Positions 1 to 11,970 of a DNA stretch of 27,929 bases are shown here, in pieces. Each line of letters begins with the position of its first letter. Position 1 is the first letter of the stretch. The stretch comes from Cruorifilaria tuberocauda (taxonomy: Eukaryota > Nematoda > Chromadorea > Rhabditida > Onchocercidae). The notes under the pieces were generated by a model, which was not told where the DNA came from, did not search any database, and saw nothing but the letters and a program-made list of their open reading frames with translations. A program made the position numbers and the translations under genes. Where the stretch lies: positions 1 through 27,929 of the forward strand of contig JABVXU010000659.1 in assembly GCA_013365365.1 (NCBI GenBank), read 5' to 3'.

Positions 1-2744
1 CATAAATTACTATTTAAAATTTACGAATTAAAATATAATTAATGAATAAATGAATACAAAGGTAAAATGTTAAGAGTGATTGATCGATTGGCTGATCAAA
101 AATGACTGTTTACGTTACGCTGTTTACATTGGATCAAATTGGATTGTTGAAAATTTCACACGAAGAAAAAATCAATAAGATAAAATATCAATTTTATCAA
201 AGTATTATTGTAATTTAAAATTTTTTGTTTCAGAAATTCTTTACAATCAAATATTTCCTTATCAACCTTTATCACCTGCTTTCTTACTTTAAAGCATTCC
301 ATGATCATTGCTTAATCACTAGCTTTATCTCTTGTATACCCTATATATGATAAGTTTTATCATATCTCTAGACGATTCTTTCTTGATCATGAAATGATAA
401 ACATAATAATCAATGAAGAAAAAATACTTAAAAAAGATACTTAAAAAATAAGCACCAAACGATCATACTTAATCAAAAAAAAAAAAAACAAACAAAGTAA
501 ACAAAAGAATAAAAGCCGTTCGATTAAAAACCAGAAACTCTAAAATTAAAATAATCCTTTACAAACATAAACAATGAGATTGAGAGAGATGAACAGAGAA
601 TTCTCGGGAATGATCACCGGTTTTTCATGACTGAATCCAAAGTGTTTAAACTTTAAAATAGTTAAATTATACAATATAAGTTATCATTCACTTCTTTCAG
701 TACAATGAAAATCAATGGAAGCGTTTAGCTTTAATATTTACAATTAATTTATAGAGTATAAATTTTGAATATGGTACTTCTTTTACCTTTTCAATTATCA
801 TACTGAAATAATTTCGATTAATTAATAATCAGCGCTCTTTAATCCTTTATCAATCAGTACACCATTTAATAATAAAACCAATTCAAAGTTAATTAAGTTA
901 ATAAAACCTACTTTCCATGGTCATATACTTTAATGAAGTTGCTTTCTGAGAGAGCTGTTTACTTGACAATTTAAACTTTTTGACTTTTGGGCAGTTCAAA
1001 TATCTGACCAAACGAAAAAATCTCACAATCTGATCTATGATTTACTGAACTTTTTATCAACTATCATTCAAAATTTTGAAACGATTCTTTAATATTCCTA
1101 AAAATCAAAAACTAAATCTTTAGCTTATCAAACTATAATTTTCATATAGCAATAATACTCTTTAATATCATTAAAAATCATATAGTCATATGGTAATAAT
1201 ACTCTTTAAAAAAAATCATACAGTAATAATAAAAGTAATAATACTGTTTAATCTTATCAAAGATCAGTAATGAAATCATTAGCTAATCAGTATAATTTTC
1301 ATGCAAATGATCGTCCATGAAGAAATGGATATTACAATCGTTTATACGTTAAGCAACAATTTTAACAATTTGAAAAAACTTTTATAACTTTTAAAAGCAC
1401 TTTGTATGATTCCTCTTGAAAATTTGACAGATCAAACGAAAATATTTCGTAATTTTAATCGTTTTTTTTTTCAAGTTGAAAAATTCTTCAAGCTTTTTTT
1501 CATTAATAGCTCTTTGTTGTTGTGTTCGAGTAGTAATACGTATTTTTATTTTTCATTTCTTTTTTTTTTCCTATCTTTTATTTTTTTGATAAATCCAATA
1601 GAAAATTTGAGAAATTTTTCCTTCTCTTCGTTTTTTCTCCTTTGAAATTTAAACAGAAAATAATTTTATTTAAAAAAAAGAACCCTTTTTAAAAGGTTTT
1701 TACTTTTTTTAGAGCTATTAATTTTTACTTTTTTATTTAAAAAAAAAAAAGAGTCAAAAAATTTTTATTTGAAAAAATAAAAAAATAAATTTATGGAAAC
1801 AATTTTTTTTTAGTTTTCTTCTAATTTTATTCAATTTCATTTGTTTAGTTTTTATATCAAATTTTCAATTTTTATATTTATTTTTATATCTTTTCGTTTT
1901 TATATATTTTTTTTTCATCAATTTTATATCATTTTTATATCAATCTTGTCATAATAAATATTTTTATCAGTTTTCGAATTTTTTTTTCTTCATGAAATTC
2001 CTTTTTTTTGTTTGAAATCTTGAAATTCATATGAATAAGATATAATTTATATACCTGGGTTAATTAATTATACTCATTAAATTGTCTACAAATAAATTAT
2101 CCTATACTCTAGATGAAAAAACTTTAGCATTTTACTTTTTTCCAGTATTTTCCATGATCACATCTAATATTTCAGTTGCTCTAAGTAAGCTAAAGTAAGC
2201 TAAAAAGCTGAAATTGATTAGGTACACCTGTTAATGCTAACAACATATTTTATTAGCTTACTTTAATTACTTTCAAATTATCCAATAAGAATTTTTTAAT
2301 TTAAGCGAAAAGATTAAAATTTGATTGAAATTAAAGTGAATGTAAAGTGAAAAATTAATGTCTAATTTAACAGCATATCATTTCATCATGCATTGAAATA
2401 CTTTTTCTTGACAATCTTTAATCACTTTATCATTTTATCTATGATTTCATCCGTTCGTTTTTTTTTTCTTCTATCAATAGAATTTAATGTTTAAAGAAAA
2501 AAGAATAAACTGCCGGAAGGAATTAAATTAAATTAACTTAGGTACTAATGTTTCGAAATTTAAAGTTTTTACATTTCTGAAGGATAATTTTGAATGTGAA
2601 ATTATTATTAATGAGATGAGATGATCTTTTCAAAAATTTCATGCATTCACTTTCTTTTATGAAATTTCAAATTAATTTCAAATATAATTTCGAATATAAT
2701 TTCAAATCGATAATTGCTAGAATCAAGTATTAATGATATTCTTC
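1..2744. other. Gene-free AT-rich sequence
   Basis: No splice-bounded or conserved coding segment is visible. It holds an A run at about 475-488, three copies of AATAATACTCTTTAA or close variants spaced about 45 bp (1150-1256), and long T and A runs from 1460 to 2000. A 13-bp inverted repeat, TAAAGTAAGCTAA at 2191-2203 against 2253-2265, also follows a direct duplicate of the same motif. Confidence 0.6.
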
Positions 2745-2999
2745 GCTTTTTTAATTATTTTTTACTTGTTTTTCAATTTTCAATTTCAAATTCCAATAAT
2801 GAAGTTTATTGATAAAGTATTTGATGCGAAATATCGATAACTGTATAAGTGATAAGAAATAATAATAATATTCGTTTTACAAAATCCTTTTACTTTTTAT
2901 CATTTTTTTCACTTGTCATTTCAATTTCCAACAATGAAAGTTGATAAAATATTTGATAGCAAATATTGATAACGATAACTGTGAAAGTGATAGGAAAAA
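2745..2999. repeat. Degenerate duplication, about 130-150 bp
   Basis: Two diverged copies share ACTTGT...TTTCAATTT...AATGAAGTT and then GATAAAGTATTTGATGCGAA against GATAAAATATTTGATAGCAA, each followed by GATAACTGTRWAAGTGATA. They begin near 2745 and 2880. The second copy runs directly into the 37-bp array. Confidence 0.55.
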
Positions 3000-3217
3000 A
3001 ATCATACAGTATATCAATATCACGGAAAACTATTTCGTGATATTGATATACTGTATGATTACCGTATTATTTCGTGATATTGATATACTGTATGATTACC
3101 GTATTATTTCGTGATATTGATATACTGTGATTACTGTATTATTTCATGATATTGATATACTGTATGACCACCGTTTTATTTCGTGATATTGATATACTGT
3201 ATGCTTACCGTATTATC
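3000..3217. repeat. 37-bp tandem array headed by a 25-bp perfect inverted repeat
   Basis: Five direct copies of a unit starting CGTGATATTGATATACTGTA begin at 3036, 3073, 3110, 3145 and 3182; the third unit lacks two bases. The first copy is faced by an exact inverted copy at 3000-3024, separated by 11 bases (3025-3035), so 3000-3060 can fold into a 25-bp perfect hairpin and each later copy could pair with the same arm. Confidence 0.9.
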
Positions 3218-4139
3218 GTATGATTTGGTTTATTAATATTAACAATATATATGATTATAAATCAGTGCAAAAAGTAAATAATCAAAAATCTACCTTAACG
3301 ACATTTTAATAGTTACTTTCCTTGCCTCTTTAAGCTTCCGTTTAGAAATACTCTAATAATTTTCTCTCTTGAAACTACTCATTCTAAATTAATAACTTAC
3401 TTTAAATGAAAAAATTCAAGCTGATGAAATGGAAACTTAAAAAAAAAGGTTCTAATTTCTTTCACTCTAATTACAACTTTCATTTTTTTTTCCTCTCAAC
3501 TTGCATTTTCAGGCTTTCACACATCGCTACTTCAATATATATTTGCATAGTAATTTCCTTGAATACATAAAGTATACATAATAATATTATATAGTAATTT
3601 TCAATATGCAATTTACCTTAAATCTCATAATACTAATACTTTTAAATTCGATTTCTAACATATCGTTGTTCGAGTAATACTAACATATCTTTCATGAACA
3701 CCTTTGAATTTACCATGCAATAATGATAAAGGTAATTATAGATGAAAGGTTAAAATACTATCAATAATAGTCGATAATCTAAATTTGATGTAAAATTTAA
3801 TCAAAATCATTGTTTACGAAATGCATCATCATTCAAACAGGATTGATTCAATCACGTTATTTATGTAATATTGCAGACGGATATTTATAAATAAAAGCAA
3901 AATAACAATTATAGAGTATTTTCATTGTTTGAAATATTGATAGTTTATGAATTCTCATTGATACTGGCTATTATTCAATCATTGTTGGTACTTTGACGAT
4001 TTCATAGATATTACTATAATCATTAATAATTGAATAAAATTTTATAAATACAATTGTTAACGATTATTATCATGATGAACAATTTTTATCATGATATTTC
4101 AAAACTTCCTGCATATATTGCATTGTTTATTATAGGCGT
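3218..4139. other. Gene-free AT-rich sequence
   Basis: No repeat longer than simple sequence and no exon-like segment was found here. It separates the 37-bp array from the 24-bp minisatellite. Confidence 0.5.
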
Positions 4140-4338
4140 TCTATTTGAAACTTTATCATTATTCATACTTGAAACTTTGTCATTATCAATATTTGAAACT
4201 TTATCATTATCCATATTTGAAACTTCGTCATTATCAATATTTGAAACTTTATCATTATCCATATTTGGAACTTTGTCGTTATCTATATTTGAAACCTTAT
4301 CATTATCCACATTTAAAATTATCGCTATCAATATTTGA
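4054..4338 (+). other. Open frame created by the 24-bp minisatellite, not called a gene
   Basis: A 94-codon frame runs through the minisatellite and reads as a short lead (MLTIIIMMNNFYHD...) followed by LSLSIFET octapeptide repeats. Overlapping frames in other registers and on the other strand are equally open. It is listed so the reader knows it exists; I see no evidence for expression. Confidence 0.15.
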
Positions 4339-4410
4339 AACTTTATCATTATTCATATTTGAAATTTATCATTATTCTTATCTGAAATTTTATCATCAAT
4401 CATATCCAAA
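4140..4410. repeat. 24-bp minisatellite, about eleven copies
   Basis: The unit is near TTTGAAACTTTATCATTATC, plus four bases (CATA or AATA). Because 24 is a multiple of three and the unit has few stops, the array reads open in several frames on both strands and yields repeating octapeptides such as LSLSIFET. Later copies lose bases and decay by 4410. I treat it as non-coding: no splice context, no flanking gene, and the open reading is explained by periodicity. Confidence 0.85.
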
Positions 4411-4789
4411 TATCATAATCATTATCCATATCTAACTTAGAAATTGCATATACTTTTTTTTCTTCTGTTAAATACTTTGAAAAATCTTTAGGATCGAATA
4501 TAATATTGAGAATTTGAGAATTTGATAACCTAATAAGTAGAATAATCAATATTGCGATATTAAGAATTTATCGAATTAAATGATTAATGTTAAAAATGAA
4601 ATTTTATCTGTTGAAATCGTTAATTTGTTTGTAATTATTTAATTAAATTTCATTATCTTAAGCTACTTAGTAATTATTAACTAGCATTAAATTTATTAAT
4701 TAATCTTACAGTAAGCCATTTATTCATTAATATTTTTTTAAAAGTTTTTTTATATCAAAACAAATTTTTGAATTTAATATTTAAGAGTA
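4411..4789. other. Gene-free AT-rich sequence
   Basis: Nothing but AT-rich single-copy sequence is visible between the 24-bp minisatellite and the purine-rich tract. Confidence 0.5.
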
Positions 4790-4999
4790 AAAAGAGTTAA
4801 AAAATAGAGAAATGAAGAAAGGGAGAAAGTTTTTTTAAAACATAATAAATGTGTAGAAAGAGTGATAAAAAAATCAGAGAAATGATAAAAAGAAAGAAAG
4901 AGAGAAAGGAAGAGAGATTTTTTTAAACATAATAAATGAATAAAAAGATTGAGAAAAATAGAGAAATGAATGAAAGAAAAAAAGAAAGAAAGCGAGAAT
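4790..4999. repeat. Purine-rich tract (GAAA/GAGA), imperfect 88-bp repeats
   Basis: The + strand is almost all A and G (GAAAGAAAGAGAGAAAGGAA and similar), broken by two copies of TTTTTTTAAAaCATAATAAATG at about 4829 and 4917, 88 bp apart. The opposite strand is therefore an S/F/L-rich open frame, which I take to be an artefact of composition. Confidence 0.7.
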
Positions 5000-6964
5000 A
5001 GTGTAATATTTTTATAGTAAATGAATCTCATCCGATAATATTGTGACCTAATTTCGATTTTTAGATTAAAAATCAAACTTTAAACTTTTTTCTAATTTAA
5101 ATTTTGAAGATGAAGAGAATTTTTTTTTCAACCTTTCCATTCTCGTGCCGTTTAATTTTAGTTTAAAATTTCAGCATTTTACTTCGAACAATGAAATCCT
5201 TTCACTCTTTTATCTTTGTTTGTTTGTTTGTTTGTTTTTGTTATTTCGTTTTCCATTTTTTCCGGTTCAATAAATCGAATGCTTCATGTAAAAGTAGCAT
5301 TTTCCGATTTTCCGATTTGTTTTATTGAAATTTTATTCTCAATAATTGCTATAGCAAAAAAGGAATTGTTTTCATTTATCATTTATTTTGTTTTTTTTGC
5401 GTTTTTGAATTTAAATTTTATTTTCATAAAAAAAAAAAAATTTTCTCGCCTATTTTTGACATTCCGTTCAGGAAGTTATGATTCAAGAGTTGATGACGAA
5501 TGAAATGCAATTTTCAATTCATTGAAATCGTAAAATATTTGCTATCAGAAAATATCATGAAATTAGTAATAAATTGAAAAATTCTTAGAAAGGAAAAAAT
5601 TCAGAAAATAATAAAATATCAAAAATTTAAATTTATTATTCCATAAAAAGAAATATTTATTTTTACTTTTATTGGACTTTTATTGGAATAGAAAATTAGA
5701 ATTATTGAAAGGTTTTCTGAAATACATATAAATATGTAAGACCTGATAATATCGAAAATTGAGTTGAGATTTGAAATATAAAATTTAGGCTGCATATAAG
5801 TTTAGTTAAATTCAATCTAATATATTAATCATAAAATGTAGTAATAAATATAAAATATAAAAATGTGATAAAAAATAAAATATAAAATATAAAAAAATTT
5901 TTTGATAGTTTTTTTTTTAGTTACCAAGTTGAAGTGGAAATAAGAATTAAGTAAAATTTTAGTTTAAGAAAAACTTTTAGCCTCAGGAAAATTTTTACTT
6001 TAATTTAGTTTTAGGAAATTATTAATTGATAATTTGTTAAAGCTTATTTAACATTTTAACTTTTTCTGTTTATTATAGCTAAAATTTCATGATCAAAGAC
6101 TAAAAATGCATGTTTATGTTGTTTTCGATATTTATTATCAATAAATTTATTAATTTACAACTTGTAAATTTTATCTAAAGTATAAATATTGCAAATTAAA
6201 AAAAAATATATTTTATTTAAATGAACTAATTAATTTACTGCTTATTTCTTAAATTTTAATAATATTTGAAAAAAATTAATTTTGCGATTTTTTATTAAAT
6301 TCATTAAAATAATTTCATTTCAAATTTCATGAGTTAATGATACTTACTGTTTATTTTTTAAATTTTCATAATCGTTGTACTAATGGACTTACTTGTGTGT
6401 GTTTCTTTTCTTAATAATAATTGAATTTTGATATTTGATTAATTAATTATTAGTAATTATTTTGATATTTCAGTACATAAATTTGTATGCTTATATCATA
6501 TGGTAGCAATTTTCGAATATAAATATATTTTTTAATGAGGTAAAAATTAGCTTAAGAAAACAGAGCTGTATGATTTCATTATTTAACCTATTTAATTCAT
6601 AAAATGATATTCATTTTCCAGTTATATGAAATTAAAAAAAAACCTGAAACAATCTTTCCACGCCTTTTTATTTGCCCTTTGTTTCACCTTTTTCTGTTTC
6701 ATAACTTATCAATTGTTTTTTTTTTGATAGCAATTTTCCAATATAATTAATCAATAAATGACATCAATAATTCCATATTAATTAAAATTCAAGTCTAAAT
6801 TAATTAGTTAAATATAATACTAAATTAATTAAAATAATTAAAATAAATTAATTAAAGAATTTCATTAAATTAATTTCATTTCCATTTTATTAAATACCAG
6901 GAAGTTTCATTTAATCTTTCGAAACGAAAGAGCATCATGATTTTTTTCTCTTTCTCAATTTTAA
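5000..6964. other. Gene-free AT-rich sequence
   Basis: It contains (TTTG)5 near 5216-5235, an AAATAT-type simple repeat near 5840-5890 and ATTAATTAAA-rich sequence near 6780-6880. A 95-codon frame at 5216-5503 starts inside the TTTG repeat and reads as hydrophobic residues from T-rich DNA; I do not call it a gene. Confidence 0.55.
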
Positions 6965-7256
6965 TTAAATTAGTCTTAAGATTTTAAATTTTACTTATTT
7001 AAATTGCAAAATGTCGATTATTTAAATTGTATTATTCTTCCGAAAAATATACCGTAATTTCTCCCTTTCGTTTTTTCCGTCCAATTTTTTCCGCTGTTTC
7101 ACGTAGTAATTTAATCAGTTTTAAGATTTCAAACATTACTTATTAAAATTGCAAAATTTAGATTATTTAAATTGTATTATTCTTCCGGAAAACATATTGT
7201 AATCCTTCTATTTCGTTTTTGCTCCTTCCATTTTTCCGGTTATTTCATGTAGTATT
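6965..7256. repeat. 145-bp unit, two tandem copies
   Basis: Copies start near 6965 and 7110. They share TTAAGATTT, then AAATTGTATTATTCTTCCG at 145-bp spacing (7025 and 7170), and end in TTTCACGTAGTA or TTTCATGTAGTA. The copies are clearly diverged. Confidence 0.8.
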
Positions 7257-7275
7257 AAAATGTTATCATTTTTTC

Positions 7276-7627
7276 TATCAATTTTTTGATATTTTGATAT
7301 TAAATACTGATAATTAGATAGAGATAATAAATAAACATAATCCTAATAATAATAATTACAATAACTAATAGTAATGGTAATTATAACTTGTTACAGTAAT
7401 TATAACTTGTTACAGTAATTACAAATTGTTACAGTAATTACTTTTTCTTTCCTGTTCGACTTATCAGTTTTTTGATATTTTGATATGAAGTAGTGATAAT
7501 TAGATAGAGATAATAAATAAACATAATCCTAATAATAATAATTACAACAACTAATAGTAATGGTAATTATAGCTTGTTACAGTAATTACAAATTGTTACA
7601 GTAATTACAAATTGTTACAGTAATTAC
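7276..7627. repeat. 186-bp unit, two tandem copies with internal 20-bp repeats
   Basis: Copies begin at 7276 and 7462 and align at a constant 186-bp offset. They share TTTTTTGATATTTTGATAT, GATAATTAGATAGAGATAAT and TAATCCTAATAATAATAATT. Each copy ends in three short repeats of TTGTTACAGTAATTACAAA type, so the structure is nested. Confidence 0.9.
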
Positions 7628-7849
7628 AAAATGATATTATAATTGCTAGTAATTTGAATGAATATGGGATGAAATGGAATGAAATGAAAATTAAAACTGA
7701 TTGATCAATTTTATCTGAATGGTATGATAACCGGATTGTGTAAGATTATGTCATATAGAACAATGCAACCTTTGATTGGGTAATATTACCATTTATCCCA
7801 CTGAGTGTCATAAAATTCTTCGTCGCCAAATAACGTTTATTGCTATTTT

Positions 7850-8800
7850 ACGAAATTATTTTCATTAAATGAATTTAATTCCTATTATTAATTCTTGTTA
7901 AATGAAATATTTGTGCAATTTTTTAATTGATATATGCAATATTTTTAATCGTTTGTGGATTTTTTTTAACATAATTTTTTGATTTCTTTTTTCATTTATT
8001 TTGTTAGGATTTCCAGTAAATGAATTCCTATTATTAATTCTTATTAAATGAAATATCTGTGCAATTTTTTAATTGATATATTCAATGTTTTCAATCGTTT
8101 GTGAATTTTTTTTAACATAATTTTTTGATTTCATTTTTCATTTATTTTGTTAGGATTTCCAGTAAATGAATTCCTATTATTAATTCCCATTATTAGTTCC
8201 TACAATTGATTTCTACCATAGAATTAATTGGAATATTATTTTTTAATTGATTTATTCAATTTTTCTGCTTTTTTGCTGAATTTTTAAATGTAATTTTTTA
8301 AATTTGTTTTTCAATTTTTTATTTTATTAGTATTTTCAATAAATCAATTTCTATTATTAATTTCCACCATAAAATTTACTAAAATACTCCTGCAATTTTT
8401 TACAGCAAATTTTTACATATTTTTAGAAATTTTTTTAATTGTTTTGTTCAATTTTTTGTTTCGTTACATAATTTTATAATGCATCTTTTTTCATTTTTTC
8501 AATATTTCATGTTTTATCTAGTTTTTTTAACTTTTTAATTTTCAGTAGATAAATTCGAACTATTAATTTCCATTATAGAATTAAATGAAATATTTGTGCA
8601 ATTTTTCATTCTTCTAATTTTTTTTAATTGATTTAAATGTTGTTTCTTCATGGAATTTTTTGATTTTTTTTTCAATTTTTGCTCTTTTATTCAATTATTT
8701 GTTTCGTAGGGATTTTCAGTAAATCAATTCCTGTTATTAATTTCCATTATAAAATTTTTATGGAATATTTGTGCAATACTTTTATTTAATGTAATTTTTT
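7850..8800. repeat. 146-bp satellite-like array, about six decaying copies
   Basis: The motif ATTCCTATTATTAATTC starts units at 7878, 8024 and 8170, exactly 146 bp apart. More diverged units follow near 8347, 8553 and 8727. Shared blocks include AAATGAAATATTTGTGCAAT, TTTTTAACATAATTTTTTGA and GTTAGGATTTCCAGTAAATG. The first copies are near-identical and later ones strongly diverged. Confidence 0.85.
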
Positions 8801-10116
8801 TTCTTTTTTCAACTTTTATATCGTATTTTTGTTACTTTGTGAGGTTTTTTTTAATTTAATTTTTTGGTTTCTGCAATTTTTTAATTGTTCTATTCAATAA
8901 TTTTATTTCGCTTTTTATGCGATTTTTTAAAAAATTATATTTAATTTGATGAAATTATTCAATCATTCAATTGTTTTGAGGTGTTTGCGTAAAATTTAAC
9001 AATTTAATTGAATAATAAATAATAATAAAATGAATAATAAAATTATTTAATAATAAAATAAGTAATAATAAAGTTAACAATGAATAAATAATAATAAAAT
9101 TTCTCGGATTTTAAATTATTCCAAGTGATTATTTTAAATATTGTTGCAAGTGGAAAAACTTTTGTTAATTTTTCTCTTTTCTTCCACCGTCAATTTTTAC
9201 TTTGCAACATACATTTGAAATATTACCTTTTGTCTTTTGTTTTTTTTTCTGATAATATCTTTAAATTTTAAAAATTAAAAAAAAAATCTTCAATTGATAA
9301 TTTATGAAATAAATTTTAATACTTTAAGTAATTTAGCACAGTTGTTTGTTTTTATGTAAGCCATTTCCAACATAATTCATTACTAACGCTGATTAGTAAT
9401 TAATAAAATTTGCTTAAAATTTAGTTTAAAAAAAATTTGAATGAAAATTTTTTAATTTAATTTTATTTTCGCTAATTAATAATATTTACTTAAAAAAATT
9501 AATTTGAAATGTTAATCGTTTTCGACAACTTGTCGAATTTGCTATTAAATTCCATCGATATTAAGTTTAACTCGATATAAGTTTAACTTATATTTACTTA
9601 TTGTATTACAAATGTTTTCATTCTTTTATCATTTTTTTTTAGTTCCAAACTTTTTTTTTTCAAAGATAATTTTTCCTGCGAGTAAGTAAGTAACTAATCA
9701 TAAATTATCAAATTTGTTTCATAGTGACTATATCGGTTATTTTCAGGGCATTTAAATATTGAAAAGATAAAATTATTTTTTTTCTGAATTTTTTAAATCA
9801 GAATTTAGCATAACCTAACTAATTATTAAAAATTTACAAACCTATTTAGACAAAAATTTGTTAGCCAAAAAATTTCTCGAATTACTATCAAACGAAAACG
9901 ATAATGATTAATGATAATGATCGCGAATAAATATTTTCTTTAAAAATTTTTTAACTTCAAAAAAAAGTTTTTTTAAAAACCAAAAAAATTGCTACAATTG
10001 AATAATTTGACTACTCAAAAACTCTTATCTTAGTCAGACAGTCAGTCAGATTCATATCATACATTCCTGTTATTTCAAATTTTAAAATGAAAAGTGATTT
10101 CATTGTTTTTGTTTAA
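8801..10116. other. Gene-free AT-rich sequence
   Basis: It includes an AAT-type microsatellite (about 9012-9100) and a short palindrome TTCGACAACTTGTCGAA near 9530. No coding segment is visible. Confidence 0.5.
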
Positions 10117-10520
10117 AATTCACTAAATTCTTATCATACATTCTTTTTATCTCAAACTTTAAAATGATAAGTAATTTCATTGTTTTTACTTTGAAATGAT
10201 AAGTAATTTCATTGAAAAATATCATTACTCATGCATAACTCTTATCAGTCATCAGACATTTTGTTTATTTCAAAATTTAAAATGATATTTTACTGGTTTT
10301 ATTTCTAGGCTTTTTTATGGAATTTGAATTCACTAAATTCTTATCATACATTCTTTTTATTTCAAACTTTAAAATGATAAGTAATTTCGCTGTTTTTGCT
10401 TACAACTGAAAAATATCATTACTCATGCATAACTCTTATCCGTCATCAGACATTTTGCTTATTTCAAATTTTAAAATGATATTTTACTGGTTTTATTTCT
10501 AGGCTTTTGTATGGAATTTG
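10117..10520. repeat. 210-bp unit, two tandem copies
   Basis: CACTAAATTCTTATCATACA recurs at 10121 and 10331. The copies share AAAATGATAAGTAATTTC, AAATATCATTACTCATGCAT, CATCAGACATTTTG and TTTTACTGGTTTTATTTCTA, each ending GGCTTTT(T/G)TATGGAATTTG. The second copy is shorter because the first has an internal GATAAGTAATTTCATTG duplication. Confidence 0.9.
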
Positions 10521-10789
10521 TTTCATTCAACTAAACAATCATTTCATTTTCATCCTTCCTTTGTTATTTGATCAAACGTAAGTTCAAATTTATTATTTAA
10601 AAACACAATGAATGATAAAAAAAGAAAAGTGTTATCGTATAGAAGGAAATGATTGATGTACATTGTTTTTATTTGTCAATTTCATGGACAATTTTAAACT
10701 GCATTGTGAATGATCTTTTCATTTTCATTTTCATTCTGCTCCTATTTTATAATTATATTTTTAAATTTATTGCAAAATTTTTTAGGATA

Positions 10790-11395
10790 AGTATTATCAG
10801 TTAAATTATCATTAATATTATCAGTTATAATTTATATTGTGATTTTTTTTAATTAATATTATAATTTATATTATATTAATATTATCAATTATAATTTATA
10901 TTATCAGTTTACTGACAATTAATTTTTTAAACCAAAATCATATAATTTATACTGTCATTACTATTAATTATTTATAAATTTTAATCTATTTAACAATTCT
11001 TTAAATTGATTTTTTTAAATTAATATTATAATTTATATTATCACTAATATTATCAGTTATAATTTATATTATCAGTTTTACTGACAATTATTTAAATTAA
11101 TTTTTTAAAACAAAGTCTTATAATTTATACTGTCATTACTATTAGTCATTTATAAATTTTAATTCATTTAACAATTCTTTAGATTGATTTTTTAAATTAA
11201 TATTATAATTTATATTATCATTAATATTATCAGTTATATTATCATTCATAAGTTTTAATTCATCGAATAGATCTTTAAATTAAATTTTTTAAAATAAATA
11301 TTATTACTATTATTATTATTATTTATAGCATTACTATTATTATTTATAATTTTTAATCCATTTAACAATTCTTTAAATTAATTTTATTATTCAAT
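10790..11395. repeat. 170-178-bp degenerate array, about three and a half copies
   Basis: ACTGACAATT recurs at 10911 and 11080, and TTAACAATTCTTTA-type blocks near 10991, 11169 and 11362. Shared blocks include ATAATTTATATTATCAGTTT and TATAATTTATACTGTCATTA. The last part is replaced by an ATT microsatellite (about 11300-11350). Confidence 0.75.
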
Positions 11396-11615
11396 TAGCA
11401 ATTATGATATTTTATAAGTTAAAAGGAGTAACTTTTCGATTGGAAAAAAATTTCATAAAAAAATTTGGAAATAACTATAATTGATTAATTTACAGAAGAA
11501 AATACTACAATTGATTAGTTTACTAATTTACCAGTTTATTTACTAGTTTTAACTAACATGGTTTGAAATTAAAAAAAAATTAAAAAATTAAATTTTACCT
11601 TTTGTAAAGCTACGA

Positions 11616-11970
11616 TAGCATTACTTCTAGAATCAATTTAAATTTATCATTATTTATGCTATGACATTTATGATTTCAATTTCAATTTCAATTTATTTTC
11701 ATTTATACTACTCTATTTATGATTTCAAATTTCATTATCACTTTTCATTTCATCAATTTGGCTACTTATCTTTTCTCTCTTTCATTGATAACATTATTGC
11801 TAGAGATCAATTTAAATTTATTACAACTCATACTAACACATTTATGATTTCAATTTCAATTTCAATTTATTTTCATTTATACTACCCTATCTATGATTTC
11901 AATTTCAATTTCAATTTCAATTTTCATTATCATTTTTGATTTCATCAATTAGGCTACCTGTCTTTTCTTT
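11616..11970. repeat. 174-bp unit, two tandem copies, with ATTTCA hexamers
   Basis: ACATTTATGATTTCAATTTC recurs at 11664 and 11838. Both copies start with CTAGA...TCAATTTAAATTTA and end with CATCAATT(T/A)GGCTAC. Runs of ATTTCA inside explain the open frame ISISIYFHLYY here, which I do not call a gene. Confidence 0.85.

Noticed and set aside
102..218. 38-codon frame MTVYVTLFTLDQIGLLK
   Set aside because: It starts with a true ATG and has less biased codons than its surroundings, but it is too short and isolated to support.
540..640. Minus-strand segment bounded by GGATTCAG and open for about 29 codons
   Set aside because: One frame is open and unusually GC-rich for the region, but no partner exon or homology could be found nearby.
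4054..4435. Overlapping open frames giving LSLSIFET-type repeat proteins
   Set aside because: A 24-bp unit without stops opens several frames at once on both strands. No start context, splice sites or known family supports any of them.
5216..5503. 95-codon frame starting MFVCLFVF
   Set aside because: It starts inside a TTTG repeat and is Phe/Ile/Leu-rich because the DNA is T-rich. No motif or splice context is visible.
11945..11960. TTAGGC, the nematode telomere unit
   Set aside because: It is a single isolated hexamer, with no tandem copies.
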